IMG/VR virus record: IMGVR_UViG_3300007276_000254
Coordinates: 1 to 26,249 of that record
From: a virus
DNA length: 26,249 bases
Strand: one strand, 5' to 3'
Below the pieces are notes generated by a model. It had not been told where the DNA came from. It did no database searches and saw nothing but the letters and a program-made list of their open reading frames with translations. Shown here in pieces: positions 7,547 to 15,342 of this stretch. Numbering within the stretch: the first letter of the stretch is position 1; each line of letters starts with the position of its first letter. A program made the translations under genes and the position numbers.

Positions 7547-8020
7547 ATGGCAGCACCTTTCGGGAATGAATACTACCGCAATAGGATAAGAGTAGGGGCC
7601 CCGCGTAAGTTTGACACGCCGGAAGCCTTAGCCGAAGCTTTTAACGACTACTTCGAGGACGTGGAGGCTAACCCGCTAAAAGAATCTACACTAATAAAAG
7701 TTAAGGAAGGACTGAGCGAGAAAGTTAAAGTTTTTAAGCGCCCTTTGCCGCGTGCTATGACGCTGCAAGGCTTCTGCGCCTTTACCGGGCTGAGCATGGT
7801 TACGCTTTACGAGTACGATAAGCAAGATGGTTATACTAATATCATAGCGCAGGCGCGCGAAGTTATGTACGGCCAGAAGCTAGAAGGCGCTGCGGCTGGC
7901 TTATTTAACGCTTCGATAATAGCCCGCGAACTAGGCCTAGCCGAAAAGTCCGAACAAAGAATATTGCACGAACAGCCCCTTTTTGATGATAGCGACGACG
8001 CCGAAGAAGAAGACGCTTAA
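7547..8020 (+). CDS. Terminase small subunit
   Basis: A 157-aa DNA-packaging small subunit, which recognises phage DNA and hands it to the large subunit. The central part (MTLQGFCAFTGLSMVTLYEY, about residues 66-85) fits the helix-turn-helix DNA-binding domain of this family, and the helical C-terminal part (including NASIIARELGLAEK) fits the oligomerisation region and ends in an acidic tail. Its position directly before the large subunit, with a roughly 35-bp overlap, supports the call. The upstream non-coding repeats may include its recognition site. The ATG at 7547 is preceded by an A/T-rich leader with no Shine-Dalgarno sequence. Confidence 0.85.
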   Translation: MAAPFGNEYYRNRIRVGAPRKFDTPEALAEAFNDYFEDVEANPLKESTLIKVKEGLSEKVKVFKRPLPRAMTLQGFCAFTGLSMVTLYEYDKQDGYTNIIAQAREVMYGQKLEGAAAGLFNASIIARELGLAEKSEQRILHEQPLFDDSDDAEEEDA

Positions 8021-9314
8021 GAGGCTAGCCGGCTTTACCTATACCTCGGCCATAAAGAAGCTGCGAGCGCTGCGAAAGACCGGCGCCCGGACCTACGTAA
8101 TACCTGGCGGCACTTCGGCCGGTAAGACCTTCGGCATACTGCCTTTACTAATAGACCTAGCAGCTAAGGAGGCCGGGCTAAGTATTTCGGTAGTATCGGA
8201 AAGCATACCGCACTTAAAGAAGGGCGCTATAAAAGACTTTAAAAATATAATGACGGCTACCCGGCGCTGGGTAGACGGCCGGTATAATAAAACAGACCGC
8301 GTTTATAGTTTTGCCAATGGCAGCTATATAGAATTTTTTAGCGCGGATAGCGAAGGCCGGGTTAGGGGTCCGCGGCGAAATATCCTTTACATAAACGAAG
8401 CAAATAATATAAGCTTCGACACCTACTACCAGCTAGCTATTAGAACCGATCGCGAAATCTGGCTAGATTATAACCCTAGTAACGAGTTTTGGACGGACAC
8501 CGAACTAGGCGACGACGAAGACGCCGTTAAGTTAATTTTAACATATAAGGATAACGAAGCGCTGGCGCCTTCCATAGTTAAAGAAATAGAGAAGAACCGC
8601 GTTAAGGCCTTCTTCGACGAAAGCCTAGAAGGCGAAGCGCTATTTAGCGAAGCTAATATTAAGTCTAGTTATTGGGCGAATTGGTGGAAGGTCTACGGCC
8701 TAGGCCTAACCGGATCCCTTATGGGCGTGATCTTCCAAAATTGGAAGCAGATTGACGGCATACCGGTAGACGCCCGGCTACTAGGCTACGGGCAAGACTT
8801 CGGCTTTACGGCAGACCCGGCGGCTACTATAGCGGTTTACTCCTACGGCGAAAAGATAATAGCGCACGAACTAATCTACCAGCGCGGGCTACTTAATACC
8901 GACTTGGTAAAGCAGTACAAAGCTACCGGCGTAAAGCCCGGGCTTAAGATATGGGCAGACAAAGCGGAGCCTAAAAGCATTAAAGAAATAAGCGGCTACG
9001 GCTTTAATATCGACGGCGCCGACAAAGGGCCCGATAGCGTTAACTTCGGTATCGACTTACTGCAGGGCTTCGAAATTTTAGTAACTTCTTCTTCGCTTAA
9101 TCTTATACGCGAATTACGCAGCTATCTTTGGGAAGTAAACAAAAAGACCGGCAAGGCTACGACCGACCCGCAAGACGCTAATAACCACGCAATCGACGCG
9201 CTGCGCTATTTCGCGGTTATGGCGTTAACCAGCTACCAACCTACATACAAATCTAAAACCCATGGTAAAACTAAGCGGAAGACTAAAGGGCAGTACTATA
9301 GCGACATGCTTTAA
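7986..9314 (+). CDS. terL: Terminase large subunit (PBSX/terminase_3 type)
   Basis: The packaging motor: an ATPase that drives DNA into the prohead plus a nuclease that cuts the concatemer. Numbering from the TTG at 7983, Walker A GGTSAGKT is at 42-49, Walker B ILYINEA at 134-140, and the RNase-H-like nuclease acidic residues are D272 (in GQDFGF), D326 (in WADKAEP) and D405 (in HAIDALRYF). A TTG at 7983 could start one codon earlier; I prefer the ATG at 7986 (442 aa). It overlaps the small subunit, and the following gene begins inside its 3' end. Length and motif set are complete. Confidence 0.95.
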   Translation: MIATTPKKKTLKRLAGFTYTSAIKKLRALRKTGARTYVIPGGTSAGKTFGILPLLIDLAAKEAGLSISVVSESIPHLKKGAIKDFKNIMTATRRWVDGRYNKTDRVYSFANGSYIEFFSADSEGRVRGPRRNILYINEANNISFDTYYQLAIRTDREIWLDYNPSNEFWTDTELGDDEDAVKLILTYKDNEALAPSIVKEIEKNRVKAFFDESLEGEALFSEANIKSSYWANWWKVYGLGLTGSLMGVIFQNWKQIDGIPVDARLLGYGQDFGFTADPAATIAVYSYGEKIIAHELIYQRGLLNTDLVKQYKATGVKPGLKIWADKAEPKSIKEISGYGFNIDGADKGPDSVNFGIDLLQGFEILVTSSSLNLIRELRSYLWEVNKKTGKATTDPQDANNHAIDALRYFAVMALTSYQPTYKSKTHGKTKRKTKGQYYSDML

Positions 9315-9960
9315 CGGCCTAACCGGGGCTAGCCTCCACGCTATTAAAAAACATACGCCGCGCGAAGTACTGGCCGCGCTTTCTACGATACTGCCGGAAG
9401 CGCTGGCTAGCCTATCTACCGAAGAGGTCCTAGGCCTTTATGAGCTAGTAGCATTTGTAGACGATCTAGGCGAAGTAGCGGCGGCCCTACCTAGCGATAT
9501 AGCCCTGCCCGAAGTAGACGTAGCCGCCGGCACCTTCGAGCGCTTAGAACTAGCTAAAAAGAAGGCGCATCAAATACGCGAGCCCTACCGGCTTTTTGTA
9601 GAATTGGTGCGGGTCTACTTCGGCGAAGACTACTTAGCTAACCCGGCGCTAAGCTGCTTAGCTTTAGGCGCGATTATATTCGAAGACCTTACCGGCTTCT
9701 TAGTAAGATTTAAGGACCTAGGCCAAACCGACCCGCCTACCGAAGACGAAGAAGAAGCCGGGCTAGAAGCGCTGCACAGCTTCGGGCCTTACGGCATGGT
9801 AGAAGCTATAGCGGCTAAGTATCACGCTAGGCCCTTCGACGTATTCCAATGGACCGCCGAAGAAGTCTACCTAGAACTAACTTACCAGCAAGCTAAGAGC
9901 CGCTACCAAGAGAACCTAAGGGCCATAGAGCAAAGGAAGAACCAGCCAGCTAAAAAATAA
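9262..9960 (+). CDS. Hypothetical phage protein, possible tail-assembly chaperone
   Basis: A 232-aa, mostly helical, acidic protein. The C-terminal segment (PFDVFQWTAEEVYLELTYQQ followed by a charged end) resembles the end of tail-assembly chaperones, where a conserved W/M-x-x-x-x-V motif precedes a short helix. That similarity is suggestive only, and such genes normally sit just before the tape measure, whereas this one follows terminase. The ATG at 9262 lies 53 bp inside the terminase gene and is the only plausible start before about 9600. I saw no slippery heptamer suggesting a frameshifted G/GT product. Codon use matches the phage. Confidence 0.6.
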   Translation: MVKLSGRLKGSTIATCFNGLTGASLHAIKKHTPREVLAALSTILPEALASLSTEEVLGLYELVAFVDDLGEVAAALPSDIALPEVDVAAGTFERLELAKKKAHQIREPYRLFVELVRVYFGEDYLANPALSCLALGAIIFEDLTGFLVRFKDLGQTDPPTEDEEEAGLEALHSFGPYGMVEAIAAKYHARPFDVFQWTAEEVYLELTYQQAKSRYQENLRAIEQRKNQPAKK

Positions 9961-9993
9961 ATCACTTATTTTTAAAGAAAGTTTGCGTATTCG

Positions 9994-10027
9994 TTAAACA
10001 TTGTTTAATATTACGTAACAATTAAAC
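9994..10027 (+). promoter_or_regulatory. Dyad plus ATTAAAC promoter/operator element, copy 3
   Basis: TTAAAC-ATT-GTTTAA (9994-10008) is followed by TATTACG and ATTAAAC at 10021-10027. The central three bases differ from the other copies while both arms are kept. The downstream block is one base shorter than in copies 1 and 2. The ATG of the next gene is at 10037. Confidence 0.6.
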
Positions 10028-10036
10028 GATAAGGAA

Positions 10037-10420
10037 ATGAAAATTTTAGGCTTTACAGAAGATTTTACAGTTTGCGAGTGCTGCGGTAAGAAGAACCTTA
10101 AAGGCACTTTCGCCTTTAAGACTAACGAAGGCGAAGTTTTTTATTGGGGTTCTTCCTGCATTAAAAAGGCTTACCAACTGGACAAAAAAGGCTTTACCGC
10201 TAAGATTAAAGCAGACGAAAGCAACCGAAAAGCCGAAGCGCGCGCAGAATACTACGCTACCCCCGAAGGGGCTTTTTATAAAAGTTACATAGGAAGCGCC
10301 GCTCACGAAGCCGACTTAAAGGCCGGCGGCTTTTCGCTAGTGTTTAGCAAAATAGAGGCTTCCGAACTTAAGGCCAAAGAAATAAGGGCAAAGCACGGTT
10401 TTAGCTACCTTTCCTTTTAA
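10037..10420 (+). CDS. Cysteine-containing accessory protein, probable zinc-binding
   Basis: A 127-aa protein with an N-terminal CECCGKKNLKGTFAF (C13, C15, C16) and a later GSSC (C41). This pattern, cysteines then K-x-L-K-x-T and a Y-W-G-S-x-C motif, recurs in small phage proteins of unknown role and suggests a zinc knuckle; the C-terminal part is a charged helix. The gene has its own dyad element upstream (copy 3) and a strong terminator right after the stop, so it forms an independent transcription unit between packaging and tail genes. It is not obviously structural. Function unknown. Confidence 0.72.
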   Translation: MKILGFTEDFTVCECCGKKNLKGTFAFKTNEGEVFYWGSSCIKKAYQLDKKGFTAKIKADESNRKAEARAEYYATPEGAFYKSYIGSAAHEADLKAGGFSLVFSKIEASELKAKEIRAKHGFSYLSF

Positions 10421-10439
10421 GCCCTTCGGGGCTTTTTTT
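10419..10439 (+). terminator. Rho-independent terminator
   Basis: AAGCCC-TTCG-GGGCTT (10419-10434) followed by an uninterrupted T tract to 10439. The stem begins within the stop codon of the upstream gene, the typical layout of an efficient intrinsic terminator. Confidence 0.9.
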
Positions 10440-10468
10440 ATTGCTACGCTTTTTACTATTTTAGCTTT

Positions 10469-10807
10469 ATGAATAATAAGATACGCTGCCCGAAGTGCCA
10501 CGGCTTAGCCGTTACGCTGGGCTGGTCCGGGCGGCCGCAAATAACCAAAATAGGAAGCGGCGAAATACTAGCCAGCCCGTATATAGACCGGCTATTAAAC
10601 GACGACTTCTACCCGCAAGACAAGACGCCAAACGAAAACTTAGACGCGTGGCCGCGCTGCCCTACGTGCCTAGAGAAGCTGCCGGTAGACGAGAAGGACG
10701 CGGAACCCGAAGAACTATTTAGCCTTCCTAGCGTAGACCTATGGGTGCCGGCGATCTTCTTAGGCCTAGTATTTTTAGCCTTCCTGCTAGCACTTCTATT
10801 TTTTTAG
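10469..10807 (+). CDS. Small membrane protein with N-terminal zinc ribbon
   Basis: A 112-aa protein with two CxxC pairs (CPKC at residues 7-10 and CPTC at 64-67) that could form one zinc ribbon, then an acidic linker and a C-terminal hydrophobic helix (about 91-112, ending LALLFF). The layout predicts a tail-anchored membrane protein with its zinc domain in the cytoplasm. It is unusual between packaging and tail genes and may be an accessory (host-modifying) gene. Codon use is phage-like. The competing frame at 10495-10722 has no such features and is a shadow. Confidence 0.7.
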   Translation: MNNKIRCPKCHGLAVTLGWSGRPQITKIGSGEILASPYIDRLLNDDFYPQDKTPNENLDAWPRCPTCLEKLPVDEKDAEPEELFSLPSVDLWVPAIFLGLVFLAFLLALLFF

Positions 10808-10881
10808 CATTATATTAAGGCCCTTATGGCGAACTATCAAAATATTGTAAATGTCTGAGGGCCGCGGCAGCGCCTAGCGGC

Positions 10882-11241
10882 GTGCGATTTATTCATGGCC
10901 GGCTTATAGACTTTACGCAGGGCTATAGCGGTACCTACCCGCTTATAACTTTGTTACCTTTTACCGTAACCGACGCCCGCAGCACGCCGGACGCTATTTT
11001 TGATAGCGCCAGTATAGTAGTAGGCTTCTGGAAGCAGGACCGGCCGGACACTACCGCCGAAGAACGCGAAGCAATTATAGCCGAGATGGACGCGCTAAGC
11101 GATAGCTTCCTAAACGCCATACTAGAAAGCGACACTACAAAGCTTACCAATATCCAAAAAGAACCTCAGTACCAAATGTTTCAAGCGACGCTAAGCGGCT
11201 TCGCGGTAAGCTTTACTATTCAATTAATAGCGCCATGCTAA
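10882..11241 (+). CDS. Head-tail/tail completion-like protein, start region frameshifted
   Basis: The intact frame gives 119 aa from GTG 10882. It resembles Bacteroidota-phage neck/tail completion proteins of about 130-140 aa, with an H-G-x-L-x-D-F motif followed by a YPL hydrophobic strand (HGRLIDFTQG, then TYPLITLLPF). Its usual first 20 or so residues lie upstream: ATG 10826 encodes MANYQNIVNV and then meets TGA at 10856, while the 10882 frame read back to 10855 continues LRAAAAPSGVRF. Joining them restores a natural N-terminus and implies one missing C near 10855. Either the gene is mutated, the sequence has an error, or translation starts at the GTG. It overlaps the next gene by 7 bp. 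Confidence 0.75.
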   Translation: MRFIHGRLIDFTQGYSGTYPLITLLPFTVTDARSTPDAIFDSASIVVGFWKQDRPDTTAEEREAIIAEMDALSDSFLNAILESDTTKLTNIQKEPQYQMFQATLSGFAVSFTIQLIAPC

Positions 11242-11687
11242 GCGGCTTAGTCAACGCGATACTTAAGAATTTCGCCGAAGAAACTATAGCCGGCATACGG
11301 TCCCGAATTCCGAACGTAACCGGCGCCAGCGCGAATAGCTTAGGCTACCGAATAGACGCCGAAGGGCTTACTATCTTTTCTAGTATGAAATATTTTACCG
11401 TACTGGAAACCGGAAGGAAGCCTGGCAAGCGCCCGCCTATTAGCGTAATAGAACAATGGATTAAAGACAAGCCTATAGCTTCCGATATTAACCCGCGTAG
11501 CTTAGCCTTCTTAATCGCCCGTAAGATCGGCGAAGAGGGCAGCTTACTCTACCGGCAGGGCGGCAAATCGGGAGTAATTAGTGATAACATTAACGACAAA
11601 GTAATAAGCGAAAATTTAGTAGCTAACTTAAGCGACACCTTCCGCGACTACGTTATAAACGAGTTTCTTAAAAAGCCTACCGCATGA
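11235..11687 (+). CDS. HK97-gp10-like tail completion protein
   Basis: A 150-aa protein resembling HK97 gp10/virion-morphogenesis proteins, which finish the head-tail or tail terminator joint. Supporting sequence: a helical N-terminus, then SSMKYFTVLETGRKPG and RPPISVIEQWI in the middle (the Y-x-x-x-x-E-x-G core is typical of this family), and a SLAFLIARKI helix followed by GSLLYRQGG. Length is normal for the family. It starts with ATG 11235 inside the previous gene and ends overlapping the next start by 4 bp (ATGA), consistent with coupled translation. Confidence 0.7.
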   Translation: MLSGLVNAILKNFAEETIAGIRSRIPNVTGASANSLGYRIDAEGLTIFSSMKYFTVLETGRKPGKRPPISVIEQWIKDKPIASDINPRSLAFLIARKIGEEGSLLYRQGGKSGVISDNINDKVISENLVANLSDTFRDYVINEFLKKPTA

Positions 11688-13144
11688 GCGTAATTAACCA
11701 AATAACCGCGCCGGCTAACGGCGCCGACGTTTTTAGCCCTATGGTATTCGAGTTTAGCTTTGAAGCTGCTACGTGTAGCTTCGTAGATCTAACCGGCATA
11801 GCAGCTATAGACGTGCCACTAAGCTACGCTACGCTGCTAGAAGTAGGGGGCAGCGTGCGAATAACTAACGGCGCCTATTTGGGGGTCTACAGGATAACCG
11901 AAATAACGCCCGACGCGCTGCTAAGGCTTACGCTAAACACGCCTTTCATAGGTTCGTCTGCGGCTACCGGGTCTACTAGATTCACGCCAGAAGGCCCTAC
12001 AGTCTTTCAACTAATAGCGGGCTACAGCGCAGGCGACGAAGCGGCGGTTAAGCCATGGCAAGTTACCGACGAAATTAGAGTTAGCCCGAACCTTAGCGGC
12101 GTCTTCCGGGTAGACGTTAGCGGCTTCTTACGTTCGCGCTTTACAGTTACCGCGCCCGTAGTAGGCCCTAACGTACCTATAAGCATACGCTACGCGGTAC
12201 GGCTTAAGAGCGCTACCGATATACCCGACGACACCGGGGCGCTTACTGCTTACTATGGGCTAGAAGCGCTTACGCTGCCGCAGCAAGGCGGCGACGAGGT
12301 AGTAGGCGAAAGGCCTATTTTATTCTTCGGCGGAGCGCCTACGCTTTATAGCTTAGCGCTGGCTAAAGGAATTATTAACAATTTTATAGCGGATCCTAAC
12401 GCGCCCGGCGAAACTACCGCCGGGGCTACGGTGGACGTAAGACTTTTAAGCTGCCAGCCTAAAGTTATAAGCTGGTTAGGCACTTCGCCTACGGCCGGCT
12501 TTAGCGTTACGCCTGCGCTTCCTACGTGGATAGCCGCCACGGCCAACGGTAATAATATCGATTTAGTAATTAACCCATGCACGGCCGGCGCTGGCGACTA
12601 CCTTAGCGCCGACTATAGCCCGGTAGACTACTTAGTAGCTGGCGAAGTCAACAGCGTTACGGGCTGCTATAGTTTCGACTTCGACCTAGGCGGCTTACTG
12701 TTTACGCTGGGTATTTGTGTAACGCCTATAAGCGAAATAGTAGACGTATGCGCTAGCGATTCGCTAATCTTCGGCTGGCTAAACCAGCGCGGCGGCTTTT
12801 CTAGTATGGCCGTAGAAGGGCGCTACGTGAATGGCCGGGACTTCGGAAGCGATACGCTAACCGTAGACGCTAACCAAGTGCTGAAGCGCGTGCAATTTAA
12901 AGACGTTTACGATTATACCGATATACGCGGCGGCGTTATTTCTAAAAATCAAATAGACCTGCTAACTAGCCTACGGTCTGCTATTCAAGTCTACCTATAC
13001 AACACCGCTACGCAGGCCTTCGACATTCCTATAGTGCTAGACCGGGCTAGCTTTTCTACGTATGGCAACAAGTTTAACCAAAGCGAAACGCGCTACGGGT
13101 TTAGATTCAGACGGGCGCAGCGCCTAGTAATTCAATCGCAATAA
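11684..13144 (+). CDS. Tail/baseplate structural protein (unassigned)
   Basis: A 486-aa beta-rich protein with no enzyme motif. The N-terminal 160 residues alternate short strands and turns; a cysteine-containing middle follows (residues about 255-360), and the C-terminal 130 residues (beginning near FGWLNQRGGFSSM) form a distinct domain that I associate with Bacteroidota phage tail operons. Position between the tail completion gene and a large baseplate-like protein, upstream of the tape measure, supports a tail or baseplate role. The ATG at 11684 overlaps the preceding stop (ATGA). Function beyond 'structural' is not supported. Confidence 0.65.
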   Translation: MSVINQITAPANGADVFSPMVFEFSFEAATCSFVDLTGIAAIDVPLSYATLLEVGGSVRITNGAYLGVYRITEITPDALLRLTLNTPFIGSSAATGSTRFTPEGPTVFQLIAGYSAGDEAAVKPWQVTDEIRVSPNLSGVFRVDVSGFLRSRFTVTAPVVGPNVPISIRYAVRLKSATDIPDDTGALTAYYGLEALTLPQQGGDEVVGERPILFFGGAPTLYSLALAKGIINNFIADPNAPGETTAGATVDVRLLSCQPKVISWLGTSPTAGFSVTPALPTWIAATANGNNIDLVINPCTAGAGDYLSADYSPVDYLVAGEVNSVTGCYSFDFDLGGLLFTLGICVTPISEIVDVCASDSLIFGWLNQRGGFSSMAVEGRYVNGRDFGSDTLTVDANQVLKRVQFKDVYDYTDIRGGVISKNQIDLLTSLRSAIQVYLYNTATQAFDIPIVLDRASFSTYGNKFNQSETRYGFRFRRAQRLVIQSQ

Positions 13145-15193
13145 ATGACGACGCAGCTATATATAAACGGGCTTCTAGTAGATACGCAAAGCGCCGAAAT
13201 AGTACTAGACCTTCAGGCGTTTACCTTCGACAACCTAGGGAGCCGCCGCGGCAGTTATTCCAACGTCTTCGAGTTACCGAAAACGAATACGATTAAAGCG
13301 CTTTTCGATAACTGCGACATAGTTAACAGCTTAACACCGGTACCCTATAGCCGTAACACGTGCAAAATTTTTATGGACGGCGCGCTAGTTATCGACGGAT
13401 CCGCGGTTATACTGGAAGCTTCCGAAGCTTTCCGGGTTTATATTAGCGCGGGTAATAGCGACTTTTTTAAAAGTATTTCTTCGATAAAATTAGTAGACGT
13501 AGACCTAGTAGAATACGACCACATATACACCGGGCCGAACGTAACCGACCGGCGCGAAACTACCGAAGGCTTCGTTTACCCTAATGTAGATTACGGCTTT
13601 TTTGAGTATGCCGCACCCGGCGCCGCGTCTTATAGCTTTCGCTTCTTCCAGCCTAGTTTTTGGGCGAAGACTATAATAGGAAAGGCTATAAGCGATCTAG
13701 GCTACACGCTGGCCGGCGACATACTTAACGCGCTTACGTGGCGAAGCCTAGCCGTGCTATGCCGTGGCGCCGTGGCAGACCTGCTAGATAGCTTAGCGCA
13801 GTATCGCTTCACTATAGATTATAACCAGCTAACCGAAGACACCGCGCAAAAGATAAATTTCCCCGACCGGGTTTATGATAAGTCCGCGCTATATAAAGCC
13901 GACGCTACCGCAGGGCAGTTCGTTTACAGCCCGAACGTGGCCGACCGCACCGAAATAAGGTTTGAAATAAGCCTCAGCGGTAAGGTTATAACTAACTTAC
14001 CTAGGCGCTATACTAACGCCGAAGTATGGGTAGACCTGCTTATATACGACGCCGCCGGCACGCTGCTATTAACGCTTTCGCCTACGCCGGTAGTTTTCGA
14101 AGACCGCTTTTTCGGAGTCTTTAACGTCTACCGGGCGCCTTCTAGCGGGACCCTAGAACGTGATCTAAATTTTACTTACCCGTCAAGACGCGACGACGTA
14201 ACCGCCTTTAGCGCGCTGCTAGCCTCCACGGCCGACTTAACTACCTTACGCTTCGGCTGGCAGGTAAGGAGCAACCGCCCCGGCTACGGCCTTAAATATC
14301 TACGCTTCGAAAATTTAGAGTTTATAATAAACCAAGTACCAAACAACGGCACGCGCTTAGGCGGTCCGGTTATACCTATTAACGTAGCCGCGGCTAACGT
14401 GCTGCCGGCGGCGCCTACGGTAGGCGACCTACTGCTAACTATTGCTAACCTAGAAGGCCTAATTATACAAGTAGACGAAACAGCTAAGCGGGTTAACACT
14501 TCGCGACTAGACGGCCTAGTAGACCGCAAGGCCGACGCGCTAGACTGGTCTACTAAGCTAGACCTAACCGAAGACCCAAAGCTAACTTATTCGCTGGAAG
14601 GCTTAGCCCGGGTTAACTACTACGCCTTCGCCGGCGATGATAAGGATCCGCTGCTAGAGCCGAACGCAGGCCGCGGCCGGGTAGACGTACCTAACGAAAA
14701 CCTAGAAGCCGAAAAGACTATTTTTACTTCCAAGTTTAGCCCGGTGCCCGTGCTGCCGACGATGCAGAATAGCCGAACTATGGGCCGCGTCTTTACCGGT
14801 GAAAAGTACACCTTTGACGGGTTCAACTATAACCTAAACGACGATCTTAAACTAAGTGAATTCGGCGCCCGTATCGCCGTACTTTCGCCGGCTGAAGCTT
14901 CGCTAGATATTATAGTAGATGCTAACGTAATTAACTACGAAGTAAACGCCAGCGCGCTAAGCTTCGAACGGGCCATAAGAGATAACTACCGACTGCTAGA
15001 CGCGGTAACCGATAACACTAAAATAGTAGAAGCGCTATTCTTACTAGACCTTACCGATATTCAAAATATAGATTTTACTAGGCCCGTCTACGTAGACTAC
15101 TTCGGCGCTTTTTTCTATATTGAACGTATTAAGCAATTTAAGATTAACAGCCGCGAAAGCTGCTACGTACGACTAGTTAACTTAGCTATATGA
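13145..15193 (+). CDS. Large tail/baseplate protein
   Basis: A 682-aa protein whose N-terminus (residues 1-60: a short strand, then DLQAFTFDNLGSRRGSYSNV and FELPKT) matches a conserved start of large tail proteins from Bacteroidota phages, with an R-x-x-x-Y-S-N-x-F-x-L-P signature. The rest is beta-rich, with repeated Y/F-x-D patterns, and no hydrolase motif. It begins directly after the preceding TAA and shares an ATGA overlap with the following 49-aa gene. In siphoviruses such proteins sit at the tail tip near the tape measure gene. Distal-tail or baseplate hub identity is not resolved. Confidence 0.7.
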   Translation: MTTQLYINGLLVDTQSAEIVLDLQAFTFDNLGSRRGSYSNVFELPKTNTIKALFDNCDIVNSLTPVPYSRNTCKIFMDGALVIDGSAVILEASEAFRVYISAGNSDFFKSISSIKLVDVDLVEYDHIYTGPNVTDRRETTEGFVYPNVDYGFFEYAAPGAASYSFRFFQPSFWAKTIIGKAISDLGYTLAGDILNALTWRSLAVLCRGAVADLLDSLAQYRFTIDYNQLTEDTAQKINFPDRVYDKSALYKADATAGQFVYSPNVADRTEIRFEISLSGKVITNLPRRYTNAEVWVDLLIYDAAGTLLLTLSPTPVVFEDRFFGVFNVYRAPSSGTLERDLNFTYPSRRDDVTAFSALLASTADLTTLRFGWQVRSNRPGYGLKYLRFENLEFIINQVPNNGTRLGGPVIPINVAAANVLPAAPTVGDLLLTIANLEGLIIQVDETAKRVNTSRLDGLVDRKADALDWSTKLDLTEDPKLTYSLEGLARVNYYAFAGDDKDPLLEPNAGRGRVDVPNENLEAEKTIFTSKFSPVPVLPTMQNSRTMGRVFTGEKYTFDGFNYNLNDDLKLSEFGARIAVLSPAEASLDIIVDANVINYEVNASALSFERAIRDNYRLLDAVTDNTKIVEALFLLDLTDIQNIDFTRPVYVDYFGAFFYIERIKQFKINSRESCYVRLVNLAI

Positions 15194-15339
15194 AAGAATT
15201 AACCCTAGAAGACCTTAGCGCTAAGCTAGTAAAGGCTAAGGCCAGCTACGCCAAATGCGGCTGCAAAATATACAAAGAAGAAGCGGCAGCGCTTAGCGCC
15301 CGAATAAAGGAAATAGAAACCGGGCTAAAAGCCTTTTAA
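15190..15339 (+). CDS. Small hypothetical protein (49 aa)
   Basis: ATG 15190 overlaps the preceding TGA (ATGA) and the frame ends with TAA 15337-15339, 3 nt before the tape measure ATG. It fills the whole gap, has phage-like codons, and encodes a helical, charged peptide with a CGC (KCGCK) at residues 23-25. Its position just before the tape measure is where small tail chaperone or connector peptides can occur, but I do not recognise a family. Confidence 0.65.
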   Translation: MKELTLEDLSAKLVKAKASYAKCGCKIYKEEAAALSARIKEIETGLKAF

Positions 15340-15342
15340 GCT

